Assembly: GCA_951799445.1 (NCBI GenBank)
Contig: OX637287.1
Coordinates: forward strand, 46,901,724-46,965,723
Direction of reading: 5' to 3'
Length of the DNA: 64,000 nt
DNA from: Pseudisothecium myosuroides
Lineage: Eukaryota; Streptophyta; Bryopsida; Hypnales; Lembophyllaceae
In this document: positions 21,490-34,217 of the stretch, in pieces
Layout of the letters: every line of letters begins with the position of its first letter
Position numbering within the stretch: the stretch's first letter is position 1
The notes under the pieces: model-generated
Told to the model about the DNA's origin: nothing
Databases searched by the model: none
What the model saw: only the letters and a program-made list of their open reading frames with translations
Program-made: the position numbers and the translations under genes

Positions 21490-22041
21490 TAAAAAAAATG
21501 GATCACAAAATATGCTATTTTAGAGTATTTTGGGAAGTTGTTGCTCCTTGCTCTAAATCTGAAATTTCTCCACAAAAATGATATTTTTTGAGTTTGAGTC
21601 CAACTAACAAAATGAAGGTCATCCACTCTAGTTTCTACTCCAATTTGAATTTTGAAAAAATTCCTAATATTGCATATTTTATTGCAATTTGAACTTTGGG
21701 TGTATTTTCAATGCCTATTATTTTCAAATTATAGAATGACACGGAAATTGAGTTTACACCATGATGTTTGTCATTGTAATATACACATGGTGAAATTTTC
21801 AGATTTCCTGAAATAATTTTCTATTAAATGTGATTTTTCTTCACTTTTTCTTCAAAAATTCTTCAAAAAATCAATTTTTCACAAAAAATCTAAAAATTTT
21901 GTGAAGTAAAGAAGACATGTAATTTCATCTCTGAAAAATAAATATAAAATTTTTCATACATGTCTAATTGCAAAAGGGCAACAAATTGAGTGATGGGCAG
22001 TGAGGTTTGAAATCAATGGTCATGGGTCTGTCATTTAGGGG
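21490..22041. mobile_element. TTAA element sharing sequence with 35972-36706 (inverted)
   Basis: The right end ...CATTTAGGGG is followed by TTAA at 22042-22045. The stretch 'acaaattgagtg', 'tgggcagtgaggttt' and 'ggaaattgagtttacaccat' matches the reverse complement of 35972-36530 almost base by base. The left end is unclear and may be much further left. The element ends exactly where homology of the neighbouring TIR gene's intron to the intact TNL intron stops. Confidence 0.7.
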
Positions 22042-22099
22042 TTAATCAATTAGAAACCCTTTTGCATCTAACACTCTATAGAAAAAATCTTATAAAATA

Positions 22100-25000
22100 A
22101 AGTCAAGCTAAATTGAAGTAAGAAAAAACAGTTTTAAGCCCCAAACTCATTACCTTCAAAATATTGGATTTTCCTTGCACATGGGAATCATCCCACCTTA
22201 TGTCTAGAAGAATTGACTTGGAAACATGTGAAACAATCCTCTCTTCATAAGCCACAATCTCCTTCAAATTCTTATTGTACAAGAGGCCATTGAAAGACCT
22301 CAATTTGTTGAATGCATCCTTCCAATCACTCACAATAATTTGCTTCTTTGGATCAGCCTTTGCCAAAGTCTCCCACTTCCGAAACCACTTCTTTTGCATT
22401 GTTGCATCCTTCAAATCATCCACTGATAGTCCATAAAATAGGGGTAATATCTTTGGCCAATTGGCGGAACTCTTTGACTCATGGTGTAACTTATGAGCTT
22501 TAACAAAGGCACTTAATTCAATCATGGGCCACTTGGACATAAAATATTCATCTGACACAACCACAATCAACATTTCACATTGTTCAGCAGCTCGAATAAT
22601 CAATTCTGGAAATTGTTCACCTTTCGGTAAGCTCTCATCGCGTCTATCAAAGAAAGGATAGTAAAACCGATCCTCCAAGGCTTTACACAAGTGTTCCACA
22701 AACTCCTTTTGCGCTCCACTATGACTCAAGAAAATCTTGACCTTGGGCTCCAAAATAGGATCATTGCTCATGCCTTCAGTCCCTTCACTTGACCTAGGCC
22801 ATCATAAAATCCCTCAACACCAAATTAATTCATTTTAGTTACAAGAATAAAAAGACTACTTATGAAAAAGCACCTAAACAACTTCTCGATACATTTCCAT
22901 TCATAATCTTTCCTTTCATTGCACACTTACAACCCCACTCATCATCACATGCTTGTCTAAAAATTTAGCTTCATATATAAAAAGAATATTCTTCAAATCC
23001 TACTTCTTCCACTATGGTATCTCAATTTCATACCTCAGCATGTTCACATTACACCAACAATTCACTCTTAGTATCACAAACTTCTCAAACAATGACTACT
23101 TCTCATCATCATCCATAGCTAGCAAATTGTAGGATGTATTCAAAAAAGTTACAACAATTTGAACCATACAAGGAAAAGTCACCTACAAGGGCATGGGCCA
23201 TGAAGGATTGTTGCTCTTGTCTTCCATACAAACTCTGTTAAAACAATCTGAGAGCCCTACAAAAAAATAAAGGCAAAACTTGATTGAACGAAAGTCTCCA
23301 TGGTAAGACACTCTAAGATTTGCCAATTCGATCAATTTTTGCAAAGGTCCTTTGGATAACCACAACCTTGGGATGTAATAACTGACCAAAACCATCATAG
23401 TAGGCTTCTAGTCAAATGGATGAAACAAAACACTTGCATTGAGAAGGCCCCTTGAAGAGCATCTTGCTTGGTGAAAGCAAGATATCAATTACGCACACTT
23501 AATTTTCCCAATCCTAAATCAATACTATCACCAACAAGAATATGAAATCAATAAAAAAACACTAAACAATCTCCATTACAAAGTGAGTTTGGGGAAAAAA
23601 ATTCACCATTCGAAAATGGAGATGACCTTCTGCTCGTACTTACGCCTAAATCCCTCACTACAGTGAAGGCCCTGTAATGCAAGAGCAATGTAGCAATGGA
23701 GACCCTGTTATGGAAGACAGAGACACGGCTGTTAGAACAATATCTGTGAACGTTGTTAAAATGGAACAATCATAAGAATCCAAGAAATGATTAAAGAAAG
23801 CAAATTAACCACAACAAATATTGAATGATCGCAACAGTGACATGATAAACAGACCAGAATGAGAGCAAATTCATAAGTAGACCCATGGGTGAGTTGAAAA
23901 AGGACTCCACCATCCAAAAATGGAGAGCAGCAACCCAATCCGATTCACTCCTAACACCCTCATATTGTGATGGGTAGCAATATGGTTCCTGTCACGAAAG
24001 CCAGGGAATACACATGAGTACAATTGCACAGAACTTTGCAAAAATGGAACCGTCTTATTTATCAATCAAACCAAATCATCCGCTACATCAGAGCACACCA
24101 CAAGAAAGATAAAAGCACCCCACCATAAGCCCTCCCTACGAAGGGACATAACAATGACGGATACACACGTGGCAAGGTGTTCTCCGCTATAGAAAACTAG
24201 AAGCTCTATCCAAGCGTTAGTCCTGCAATCGTAGCTTGATTAGGAGGAATGCAGCAAATTTGGTATAAATCTACAAGAATGATGGGAAAGGGCCGGCTAC
24301 CTCGGAATTTATCTCCTACGTACGGCTCCTTTGAGCGAGCAACTTCAGAGGTGTAGCTTTCTGGTCACAACGTACTGGAGCGATCAAGCACATCTGATCC
24401 AAAACTGTACATCTCGTCAAACTCACCCTCACAGAACGATGCTTTGTTACGAGCAAGGTGAAGCACGTCAACGAAACGAGGGTGGGAGGTACATCAGACC
24501 CGGCCACCACCAGAGTTTCTTTACCTCATCCCCGAAGCAAACATCCACCACTGGAGCTGAACTTATCCGCAAACTGCCCTTCTGTGACTTGGCTGCCCCT
24601 GATGGCTTGTCTGCAAAAGAAACGGGCAATGAATCATTGAGCTCTCGCACTTCACCCATTTCCCGTACCGCAAAATCATGGCTTAAGACCCATCTCTTTC
24701 TGCTCGATCAGGCTTCGTCTGCTCGGATCCACCACTACCAACTCTGACGCTTACTCTGACAAGCATCACCGTGGTGAGAGCTGAAGGTAAGGCTCAAGGC
24801 GCAACCGTTCAAGGCTCCTGTGCTTTGGAGGGACAAGGCGCAGGCGATGGTGGAAATCAGGGCTTCAAGTTTGAAGGCTCAGGGCCATGCGCACAGTCGG
24901 CGGAAGGACACGTGGCGTGACGCGATTGGTGGGCGGACGGAGGGCAGACTCCCATGCTTTGACGGAATTGGAGAACAGATTTTCAAGTACTTAAGAATAG

Positions 25001-26290
25001 GCACCGAGTTTCATGCTGTGACACCTCTATGGAGTGTAACAGTTCTAACATACCGGGACCATTCCGGACCATTCCGGAGATGGTGATCAAGTAGCGTCAA
25101 ACCTTATTGACAAAACTGTGATTTCATCGTAAGCATCAGTTCTTTGGAGCCGATGCTTTCCTTGGCAACCAAGCGGTGTGCTCAGGGCTTGCAAATCAAA
25201 CGAACATACACACAGCGCGCAGGAGAACTCGAGCACATATTTGAATCGGAAACACAGCCACGAAGGAGATAGCTGGTCCATTCAAATTTGAACCTTACGA
25301 CATGCTCTCACAGGTTCGTAACTTAGCCATTATTTTGTGGCTTTCATACAGGTGAAACGAAACTGGACACTCAACCAAGAGGAATCATCAACAAAACAGC
25401 AAGCCCAACATACTAGCAATTCAGCATACTGTTCATCACCTAGTACTTGCAAGACCCTTCTTCGCCACAGCCATGGAGAGCCAGTACTCTTTCAAACCTT
25501 AACTCAGAATGCCAAACGAGCGACTACGGATCGGAAATTCGCTAATACCGACATCATCGCAACTGTCAAAGAAGCAATCGCTCCAAAGTAATTTGCACTT
25601 GTAATTACAGAAAACGGCAGCTACTATCCATCGTTGTGAACAGAAAACAAAGGAATTCCTACTCTCTGTCCTCGGGATGGCAGTCTGCGGGAGCGGACAG
25701 GGCTTCGTCTGCTCAGATAATAGCCATCTGACCCACAAACAACATTTCTCACTTTCATTTGCACTCACCAGCTAAGCTGCGAAAGAGCTTCGAGGAAAGT
25801 GGTAATTGTCGGTGGAACACGACCTCCCGAAAACGAACTATGGACTGATCACCGGATCCCTCGCGGACTTCAAGCGCAAACCAAACACGGCGTTGCACTC
25901 TGAAATCAAAACAGACGCATCGGAATTCTAGATCGACGAGAAAGGGCATCTCACCCTGTAGTAGAAGCTCCGTGGACGATACCGACAGCTTAGCTCCCAA
26001 GGAAGTTCGTCTCCGCGCGCGGTTGCTCCTGATCTGACGAGCATTGATCGATCACCGTGGTGAGAATTGAACGCAAGGCTCCAAGGCTCAACTGCTCAAG
26101 GCTCCGGAAGGATGGCACTTGCGGTTCGCAACAACAAGCTTAAGGCGCAGGCGATCGTTGAAATCAGGGTTTGAAGTTTGAAGGCTCAAGGGCCTTCGGG
26201 CCGGAAGTTCAGTCGGTTGAGGGTCCCGCTTTGGGACGCGTTTGGTTGGAGGAGGTGGAGCATAAAAGTCCATGCTGGGTCATGATGTCA
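22100..26290. repeat. Segmental duplication, copy 1 (partner 46115-50040)
   Basis: TIR exon plus ~3.5 kb upstream match 46115-50040 in the same order and orientation (for example 'acaagaatgatgg(g/t)aaagg', 'cttggctgcccctgatggct', 'tcaccgtggtgagaattgaa'). Upstream of the TIR exon I see no confident gene. A short minus-strand frame around 24468-24659 (VSFADKPSGAAKSQKGSLRI) is kept in both copies and may be an exon of an unknown gene: it has a TTTTGCAG acceptor-like stretch and a GTAAAG donor. Confidence 0.8.
22154..22771 (-). pseudogene. TIR-domain exon, orphan duplicate of the TNL
   Basis: Begins MSNDPILEPK; TIR landmarks are FLSHSGAQKEF (box 1), FFDRRDESLPKGE, and SKWPMIEL, where Glu85 aligns with the catalytic Glu of plant NADase TIRs. 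The exon ends in GAAG with donor GTAATG at 22153-22148, as in the intact TNL, but no NB-ARC or LRR exon follows. After ~100 bp of intron the homology is cut by a TTAA element. Reading through the donor adds 16 residues to a stop at 22103. Either it is a broken gene or it makes a TIR-only protein; TIR-only proteins exist in plants and can hydrolyse NAD+. The coding sequence itself is intact and very similar to 46163-46780. Confidence 0.75.
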
Positions 26291-26349
26291 CATTCGTGAT
26301 GAAACTGCAGTTTCGGAGTAGCTTTTATCCTTGCTGCCAAATTAACATA

Positions 26350-26778
26350 ACATTCAATAGCAAGCACTGGGGCTGCCTTGGCTTAGAGTAGATGGTGTGG
26401 GATATTTTACACCCTACAGTACTCCATCAGTAGCTAAGTGGATAGGTCGTAGATATAGAGGAAACGTAGTGAGCATGAAGGCTGTTGGTTAACCCTTAAA
26501 CAATGCAGAGGACGTTTGGCATCCAATGAATGACAGAGCATCTTTGCATGTGGACAAAAGTGCAACTATTCATCCTCAGAATTTTGTTGTGAGAAGGAAA
26601 GGTCTTCTACAGTAGGTTGATTTCCAGTGAGTGCTTTTCCATTTTGTTAAGGCCATGATTCTCACGGTATCCAAAGGGATGATTTCCACAATCACCAGTC
26701 CGTCCTTCAAGGGTTAAGGAATATCCCACATCATCCCCCGTAGAGCAAAAGGCAGTGCCCATGTTTGCTACTAAATGT
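26350..26778. mobile_element. TA-flanked MITE (family ACATT...AATGT) with a nested TTAA element
   Basis: Left end ACATTCAATAGCAAGCA and right end TTTGCTACTAAATGT are inverted and flanked by TA. Inner arms continue (GCTTAGAGTAGATGGTGTGGGATAT against ATATCCCACATCATC..GTAGAGC). A ~221 bp TTAA element is inserted at 26493-26713. An uninterrupted relative lies at 29473-29680. Confidence 0.75.
26493..26713. mobile_element. ~221 bp TTAA MITE, copy 2 (nested)
   Basis: The ends CCCTTAAAC and CTTCAAGGG are flanked by TTAA at 26489-26492 and 26714-26717. It interrupts the host MITE between 'ctgttgg' and 'ggaatatccc'; the relative at 29615-29635 shows these parts joined. Confidence 0.85.
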
Positions 26779-26839
26779 TATGAAAGAATAATCCAACAAT
26801 TGAAATCCAATAAGGATCCCTAAAGTCTCATTGTTAGGG

Positions 26840-27830
26840 AACAAAATGGATTTTGGGTAGGTTCCTCTAAGCTCAATTTTGCACATAATTTTTCAAAACT
26901 TTTTTGTAAGATAGAAAAACTTATTAGTTTTTAAGGAATATAATTTTTGTTTTAATCGGTGCACTAGGAGCAAAAGTTATACCACAAATAACCCAAATTT
27001 CAACTTGGTGGGCAACAAAAGAAATCTAAAAAAATTGGAAATAAAAATTTTAAAAATTTATTTCTCAGAGGTTATATTTTCTCTATATGGAAAGATTTGA
27101 TTCATCCCATTTGGATTTGTAATGTGAAAGTTATGGAGCATCTTATATTGCGGGCAATTAGAGCATCTTTTTGAAAAAGTAATATATTGAATTCATTTTT
27201 TAGCTTAATTTTCACATTTTTTTTTAAACAAGAAGTTTTATAGGATTAATTTCAATTGTTAGATGAATTTCAACATTAGAATAAGTGTGTTTTAATTCTA
27301 TCTTAGAACTATTAAGGATTTGTTTTTTTTCCCTATCCTATACTTGCTTCTATTTGTCAATTTTTAAAAGAATGAAAATCATGTTATTTTTTTTGGTATT
27401 TAATCCTTGACTCTCAACTTAATTCTTATTTTTTAAAATTCAAAACCTACAGTGCAAAAATTATAAGTTAAAAAGATTTGAAGTATTATAGATTCGTTTA
27501 CTATGGGGCCAAAAAATATATATTTTCTTCACTTTGAACACATTTATTTTGCTATCAATGTAGTCAAAGTTTCTAAAATTTCTTCTACACATTTTGATAT
27601 TAGCCTATTCCAAGATTGTATGGTTAGATGTACAAAAAAATGTCACTTTTCAATTTTTGGCTATTTGCACTAGAAGTGGCAGTTTAGAGATGTTTTTGAT
27701 GAAAAAAAGATTCTCCTCTTGCAAATGTTGTCTCTGTACTTTCAAGAATTGTAGGATTTTTTTGTCTTTTTTGCAAAAGTTTGCTGATTGTCATGCATAG
27801 AAGCCTAACATAACTTGGTCACTTAGTACA
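26840..27830. repeat. Diverged relative of the 0.92 kb TTAA element
   Basis: It holds the family's internal marks in order: 'tatatggaaagatttgattcatccc', 'gtgaaagttatggagc', 'gtatggttagatgtacaaaaa' and 'gcactagaagtggcagttt'. Ends and target duplication are not clear. Similar partial copies are at about 37400-37938, 40790-41010 and 52130-52840. Confidence 0.5.
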
Positions 27831-27900
27831 ATATGTATTTTGGTGGTATAGTGTCAAAGCTTGCCTTCTCAAAAAGAGTTTGAGTATTCCCACCTCTATA

Positions 27901-28033
27901 ACATTCAATAGCCTTCATGCACCTTGTTCATCACATTGATCCTCCTCTTGTCCACTTAGCTACCAATGGATGTGGAATATCCTACACCATCTACTATGGA
28001 GCTAAGACAATGACAATGCATGCTACTAAATGT
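27901..28033. mobile_element. TA-flanked MITE (ACATT...AATGT), 133 bp
   Basis: ACATTCAATAGCC at the left and GCTACTAAATGT at the right are flanked by TA on both sides. Same terminal family as 26350-26778 and 31624-31758. Confidence 0.7.
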
Positions 28034-29472
28034 TATTTCTGACTTCCATTACAATCTTGTTTTCATTCACATAATAATTTGAGCAAGTTGCAACCGACAT
28101 CCTTTACTACAAGCTTGTGAATCATACTTAGTATCTATATATGTGTATCATACTTTGTATCTATATTCCATATCTATATTTCATATGTGTGTGTAGCGTA
28201 CATTGTATCCATATGGGACATGAATATAAAAACATGGAACATTGGGGTTGGTTGGTAATTTTGGATGCATAGTGCTTAATTCATGATTCTTGTTTTTGGT
28301 TCAAAATAAGTTTATCTCTCGGTTTATCTAGAATTGAGAAGAGGAAAAAAACATGCAAAAATAAAAATCTTATGTTTGGATTCTTCTCAAACAACCATTT
28401 ATTTAGCTCAAAAGCTTTAGATCTACATGGATATTATTAATATTAATCAAATTTGTGTATCTATTTGCTTTCATTCTTATACAAAAATGTTTTGTTTAAT
28501 CTGTAGACACTTCAAAATTATCATTTCTAGTATAGATTGTTTATCACTAGGAATTTGAGACTTTAAAATTTTGGCACAGATTTGAAAATTCTATTATTTG
28601 AACATTTATTTGACCTCATAGTACCTTTTTACCATATTCAAACACCATTTTGGGACTCCACCTTAACTCAACTACAATCTACCTTAGAGGTGTGACATAT
28701 GAATCAAAACTCATTGCCTAGCAACTAGCAATGAAATTTGTTCAAAATATATGAGGTACTTTAATCTTACCTTATAAAATTCAAACAAGCATTAGGGTTG
28801 AATTTTTAAATATTATTGAATTATATGATTGAATCTTGATGTCAATTCACAAAAGATTCTCTTAGCTTTTATTTTTCCCTAGATGTTATATAATTAAAGT
28901 ATCCAAAATCGATCATAGATTCCAAATTTACATTGTAGGTGCAAATCTATATTTTTTGGTTTTAGTAACAATTGAAGGCCAAAATGAGATGAACTAATAC
29001 CTCAAACCATCCTATTAGAGTATACTCATGTAAAACCGCCATTTTTTTCTTGAGTAGATTGATGGTCAAAATGATGAAAATTTTGATGTGAAATTGTTAC
29101 ACTTCTTGAGAGGAAGCTAATCCAAGTTGTTTTGCATTTTTGAGACACCCATACAACATTCTATGAATTTTCAAAGTTAAAACATAGGATACATACTAAT
29201 GCCACTACTCTTTTAAATGGCCCACTCTTGAAGCACAAAATGCTTCAACTCCCTTTGCTTTCACTTATAAACTTATGGCAATTTCAAGACATCAAGTGAA
29301 TCCTTTTCCATCAAAATATAGGAGGGACAATTATAAACATGATAGTTTTGGGTGCAACTAACTTAGACCAGCCTCCCATGCCTCATTCCTTAATATGTTT
29401 CACAACAGTTATACAATGCCTAGATTATGATATATTCACTTCTCTTTTTCAGACATAAGATGCATGAGTATA
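28034..29472. other. AT-rich DNA without a recognisable gene
   Basis: Nothing coding on either strand. Low-complexity 'tatctatatttcatatgtgtg' type stretches occur near 28130-28200. Confidence 0.5.
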
Positions 29473-29680
29473 ACATTTAGTAGCAAACATTGGGGCTGCC
29501 TTTGCTTAGAGTAGATGATGTGGGATATTTTACACCCTACAATATTCCATCAATAGCTAAGTAGACAGGCCAATAGAGGATGTAGAGGAAATGCAGTGAG
29601 CATGAAGACTGTTGGGTGGGGAATATCCCACACCATCTCCTATAGAGCAAAAGGTAGTGCCTATGTCTGCTACTGAATGT
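29473..29680. mobile_element. TA-family MITE, uninterrupted copy
   Basis: ACATTTAGTAGCAAACAT at the left and ATGTCTGCTACTGAATGT at the right form terminal inverted repeats, with a TA before the left end. The interior matches 26350-26778 without the nested element. Confidence 0.75.
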
Positions 29681-30077
29681 TTTGAGGTCTCTGGCAATTA
29701 TTTCTAAGTTAAGCTATGCAAGAGTGGAGCAATTAAGTTACAAAGGAGAGCTTATCAACAACTTCAAATCTTGAAGTTTTATATTCTAATTTTAGAATAC
29801 TTACAAAACAATATATGTTAACAGAACTATTGCATGTCAACAATTCATATGTTGTGTCTTTTGAGCACATTGTGACAAAAGTCACATTTTGCCAATAAAT
29901 TAATTTAGTTCTAATATGCATGAATGAATTAAATACACTTTGTACCCCTCTCCTATATTTTTTTATTGTAACTGCAATTGGTAGGGGATATCAACACCGT
30001 ATTCCATATCAATACTCGTGTATATACATTGTACCATACTAATATAATTACTATATATCCATATATCTTTTGTATTA

Positions 30078-30085
30078 CACACACA

Positions 30086-30120
<35 letters not shown>

Positions 30121-30143
30121 CTGTCTGTCTGTGTGTGTGTGTG
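30078..30143. repeat. Compound microsatellite (CA/TA/TATG/TCTG/TG)
   Basis: The runs are (AC)n, (AT)n, (GTAT)n, (GTCT)n and (GT)n in succession. Confidence 0.95.
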
Positions 30144-30426
30144 ATATATCATATTAAGTGTATCATATTATGTATTGTAAATTCTAATCTCGATAGCCAA
30201 GATTGCCAAGGACGGCACAATCAATGGCTACCTTTTATTCCAGATCAATGCATTGAAGGGAGGGCAGATTCTTTCCTTATCTACATCATTCAACGGTTTT
30301 TTCCACATGTGTATCTGTTTATTTCTGCCACACTGTCAGCATCCCAACTAATTCATGTACTATATTATACTTAGGTCTTGTCACATTCTCATGAAATAGT
30401 ATATATACTCATTCTTTCAAGGTTAA

Positions 30427-31611
30427 CCTCTAACTGCTTGAGCGACCATATATAGTTGCTTTAGAAGTTTTAGCTTAATATTTGTATGTAGGCAGTTGAA
30501 TTCCTTTAACTGTTCTGAAATTTTTTACTAGTAATATTGAAGATTAGCTATCGGAAACTTATTTTTTCATTGAAAAAAGTTAGTATTGGATTTTTGAGAG
30601 GTCCTCAAAGGCATATATGTACCATTAGTGGGTTTTAAAGCTTGCCAATTTTAGTTGATTTTTCCAGCTTTGAGAAAAGCTTGCCACTTTCACTTGATTT
30701 TTTGAGATCTAAAAAATTATACTTACCCATTTACTTTGAAAATGGTCTCAATGGAAAGCCTTAGATGAGATTTGGGGGGTCTGGAGGGCCGTTTCAAGCC
30801 TGTTCTCGGCTTTGTTCCCCCATGCCTTAAAGAATGCCGCTATCAGATTTTTTGTTTTTCTAAAAATAAAAAAAAATTAAAATTCTTAGAATGAAAAACA
30901 AAGTGTTTTTTTTGTTTGTTTTTTTTAAAACTGACATGGCAGTCTCTCGGCCACGTCGGTGCAGCTATTGCAGTGCAGAGGTCGGCCTGTTTTCGAGGCT
31001 AGGAACTTTGGGGAACTCACAGCCCTCCAAAGAGTCTGAAAAACATCTAATGAGTAAAGTGTTTTATGGTTTTCACCATTGAAAATTTAAACATGCAAGT
31101 ATTAATTTGGAGTTATTTGTAATTTCTACTTATAAAAAGAATTGCATTTGTACAATTGCAAGGTGAATTGTATAATAATTTTGATAGCTCTTCATTTGAA
31201 CTTAAGATTTTTGGAAGTGCATTTTAGTGTGCTAACACAATTTTTAGTTGTTCATGTCACCTCCAATCCCAAAAAACTTTTATAAGCAAATTTCTCAAAC
31301 ATAGTGTGGGGAATATAATATATCAAAAATAGAAAAAAAAAAGAAAAAAAAAAGAAAAAAAAAAAGAAAAAAAGAAAATATATATATATATATATATATA
31401 TATACATTTTTCTTGTTATAATCTCACAAATCCTATACAATTTCACATTCAAAACTTGTATTCACTCAAATATTAAGCAAGTTATTTAAACATCTATACG
31501 GTTAGATTTTTAAAAAAATAAAATAAAATATTGCTTCATTGGGAAAAACTCTAGGCTCATGTTCTATTGTCATAGGAAAAAAACATTTGGAAAGGTTTGG
31601 GCATTTAGGGG
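30427..31611. mobile_element. 1.2 kb TTAA element
   Basis: Left CCTCTAACTGC and right GCATTTAGGGG are inverted, flanked by TTAA at 30423-30426 and 31612-31615. Inside are a purine tract of A-runs and G (31328-31378) and an (AT)n run (31379-31404). No transposase frame is present. Confidence 0.65.
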
Positions 31612-31623
31612 TTAAGGTAGCTA

Positions 31624-31758
31624 AACATTCCATAGCCTTTATGCACCTTCCTCATCACATTGAAATTCCACTTGTTCACTTGGGCTACTAGGTAGTGTGA
31701 AATATTCTATACCATTTATTGTAGAGCCAAGGCAATATTAGTGCAGTCTACTAAATGT
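31624..31758. mobile_element. TA-flanked MITE (AACATT...AATGT), 135 bp
   Basis: AACATTCCATAGCC at the left and CTACTAAATGT at the right lie between TA dinucleotides. The right TA is shared with the next element. Confidence 0.65.
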
Positions 31759-31760
31759 TA

Positions 31761-32154
31761 AGGTAGAGCCACCCATAACTAACCAGTGATCCATTCCCAA
31801 CCTATAGATGCACGTATTTCTGACGAAGCTTAGGATTTTTTTTTCCTTTTCAAGGTTGGAACTAATAAATACATAACACATGTCCCAAGTTGTGAGAAAG
31901 AAAGTAAGAAATAATGATTAGGAAAAAAGTTCTTGAATGATCGGAATTGGAAGAGTCTAGACATTGGCCATGGGTCCGGAGCACTTTTTGCCTCCCAAAG
32001 TTCATAGTAATTTCAGTTCAAGCAATAAAATTACCAATTTTTTTGCAATTCTCCTCATTTCTATTGATGTACCTCTGAAAAACATTTGTTTTGCCTTCAC
32101 TACTCCAGATCATGTTGGAATTCCTTATTTGGTCGGTTATGGGTGGCTCTACCT
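31761..32154. mobile_element. TA-flanked MITE with AGGTAGAGCC ends
   Basis: Terminal inverted repeats AGGTAGAGCCACCCATAAC (left) and GTTATGGGTGGCTCTACCT (right), perfect over 18-19 bp, are flanked by TA (31759-31760 and 32155-32156). The TA duplication points to a Tc1/mariner-type (Stowaway-like) transposase. Confidence 0.85.
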
Positions 32155-32450
32155 TATGTAGAACAACCGCATGCCTTTGGTCACCCAATTTTGACATCTA
32201 TTGAACCCTCCTATTTACATCAATTACTCATCCATTACCACACAATCTTAGCACCATGACACAAACTTCACCTTGGAACATCAAATAGCATTACAATAGT
32301 CTCTGAACATAAAAGCCAATAGATTACTTAGACCACATCTCCACAACAATTTTTGATTATGATGTCAAAAAATCTGTACTTGCTAAATCACTCATTCTCT
32401 ACATATAAAATTCTTGAAAGGAGCTGTGAATACCTAAGGCCCAATAACTA

Positions 32451-32723
32451 AGGTCGGTACACCCAAAACCGCCACTTTTTGCTACTAAGCCTATTTTACT
32501 ATTATTAGACTGGTCAAATTTTCATATGTTCTTGTTGGCAAGTGAAAGGAGGTTCCAACGCACTATAGAATGTGGCATTTGGATACTGTATGCAAAAGTT
32601 ATGAAGGAACAAAGTTTGGTTCTAAAAGCGTTTCTTCCACATAGGTACAAAACTGATTTTGGAGATGTACATATAGAATAGATGGTGCTTTAAGGTCAGT
32701 GGCACATTTGGGTGTACCTACCT
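32451..32723. mobile_element. TA-flanked MITE with AGGTCGGTACACCC ends
   Basis: Left AGGTCGGTACACCCAAA and right TTTGGGTGTACCTACCT are inverted with one mismatch, flanked by TA at 32449-32450 and 32724-32725. A related single end is seen near 52095-52118. Confidence 0.85.
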
Positions 32724-33117
32724 TATAGTAGGATGCTCTAAAAGTGCCCACTTAAGGATTGGTCCTCCTTTCTCATGGGCTTCCTTGTACGAGAAGATTT
32801 TTTTTTGCTTATTTTTTAGAAAAAGATGGAAAGAAGCGACATGTAGTAGAAGTGGTTTCATAATTTCTGAAGCAATATTGAATTTGTTCTGATTTTTCAA
32901 AGACGTTGGCCTTAGGCACCTATTTTTGACACTAGGTGTGGCAAAATGCACACACACGCGGTTTGAAAAGTAACATGCTAACTTGTAATAAAGAACAAGT
33001 AAAAGGTCGTTAATGCAACAAAGGGCAACTTTAAAGGGACTGTGTTTGTATCAATTCAATTCTGCAGATTCTGCCTTCTTTATAAGAAGATTGTTGGCTA
33101 GCTAGCTCTTATTTTAA

Positions 33118-34038
33118 CCCCTTATATACCTTGACTATGTTTTTCCCCAAAACAATCAAAAACTGCCATTTTGAGCACAAGTACCAAATTTTTTGGTAAA
33201 AAAAAATTTGGACACATGTAACTATAGGATCTTGTAGTATGCTGGTTTGAAAAGATATGGAAAAAATTTCAGAATTTTCCACCATGTGGATTGCAAGATA
33301 TTAGCGTTTGAATTGACAAAAATCCTTTTTTTGGCCCTATGAAAAACTGGGCAGCTATACTTCTCAAGGTCACATTTGTTGAAAAAATCTCCAAAATGGT
33401 GGTGTTTCTTTGGATTCATTCTTCAGGGCAAGTTGGCTACATGCTTAAAAAAATTCAGATCATTTGGAATTGTACAACATATAGAAAAAAATTAGTAAGT
33501 AGAAAGAAGTAGGGAATGGTTCAAAACACTAAATTGTTAAGAATTTAATTATGGAATTGAAAATGCCAATTCCACTAGTTCTAATGTTGTAATAAACAAT
33601 CTACATCCTACAATTTTATTTTTTTCCAAAATATTGAAAATTGAATGAAATAAATGACTTCAAAGTTTATTTTAGAGTAGAGAATCTATAATTGCCCGCA
33701 AACTAAAATTCCTCATAACTTTTGACTCATTGATCAAAATGGAATGATTCAAAGCTTTCCATGTATATATAAATCTAGAAAACCAATTTCAAATTTTTGT
33801 TTTTGAAAAAAGTGATTTTTTCTTAACTACCCGGACTACCCGAGTTGAAAACAAACAACATAGTAGGCCATAACTTTTGACTCATATTTCCAAATGTCAT
33901 AAAATTTTGTTCACATGAAAGATATTCCTCGTCTACAACTTCTATTAAAATTTGGGCCTAAAATATGCAAATTTCTAATGACAAGTACCTGCCCAAAATT
34001 GCTATGTTGCTAAAAATAGCAAATTGATCCTTTAGGGG
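33118..34038. mobile_element. 0.92 kb TTAA-type element, copy B
   Basis: Left CCCCTTATATACC after TTAA (33114-33117); right GATCCTTTAGGGG followed by TAAA, a one-base change from TTAA. The interior is collinear with copy A and, inverted, with copies at 38785 and 62767. Confidence 0.75.
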
Positions 34039-34217
34039 TAAAATAAGTGAATGCACATATGTCACTAAATTTCAAAATGGACCGTAGTGTACATTAAACC
34101 TATCCAAACTAAATGCATTCAGCAGTAGCTGACATACTTGAATGCGCCTCCACTTTATGCTCAATCCATTTACTGTCTATCACAGAGCCATTTTAGAACC
34201 ACTTGATGTCCATTTAA

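Noticed and set aside
31252..31452. Short minus-strand frame rich in Phe/Ile/Tyr
   Set aside because: It is a direct translation of poly-A/poly-TA low-complexity DNA inside a TTAA element.
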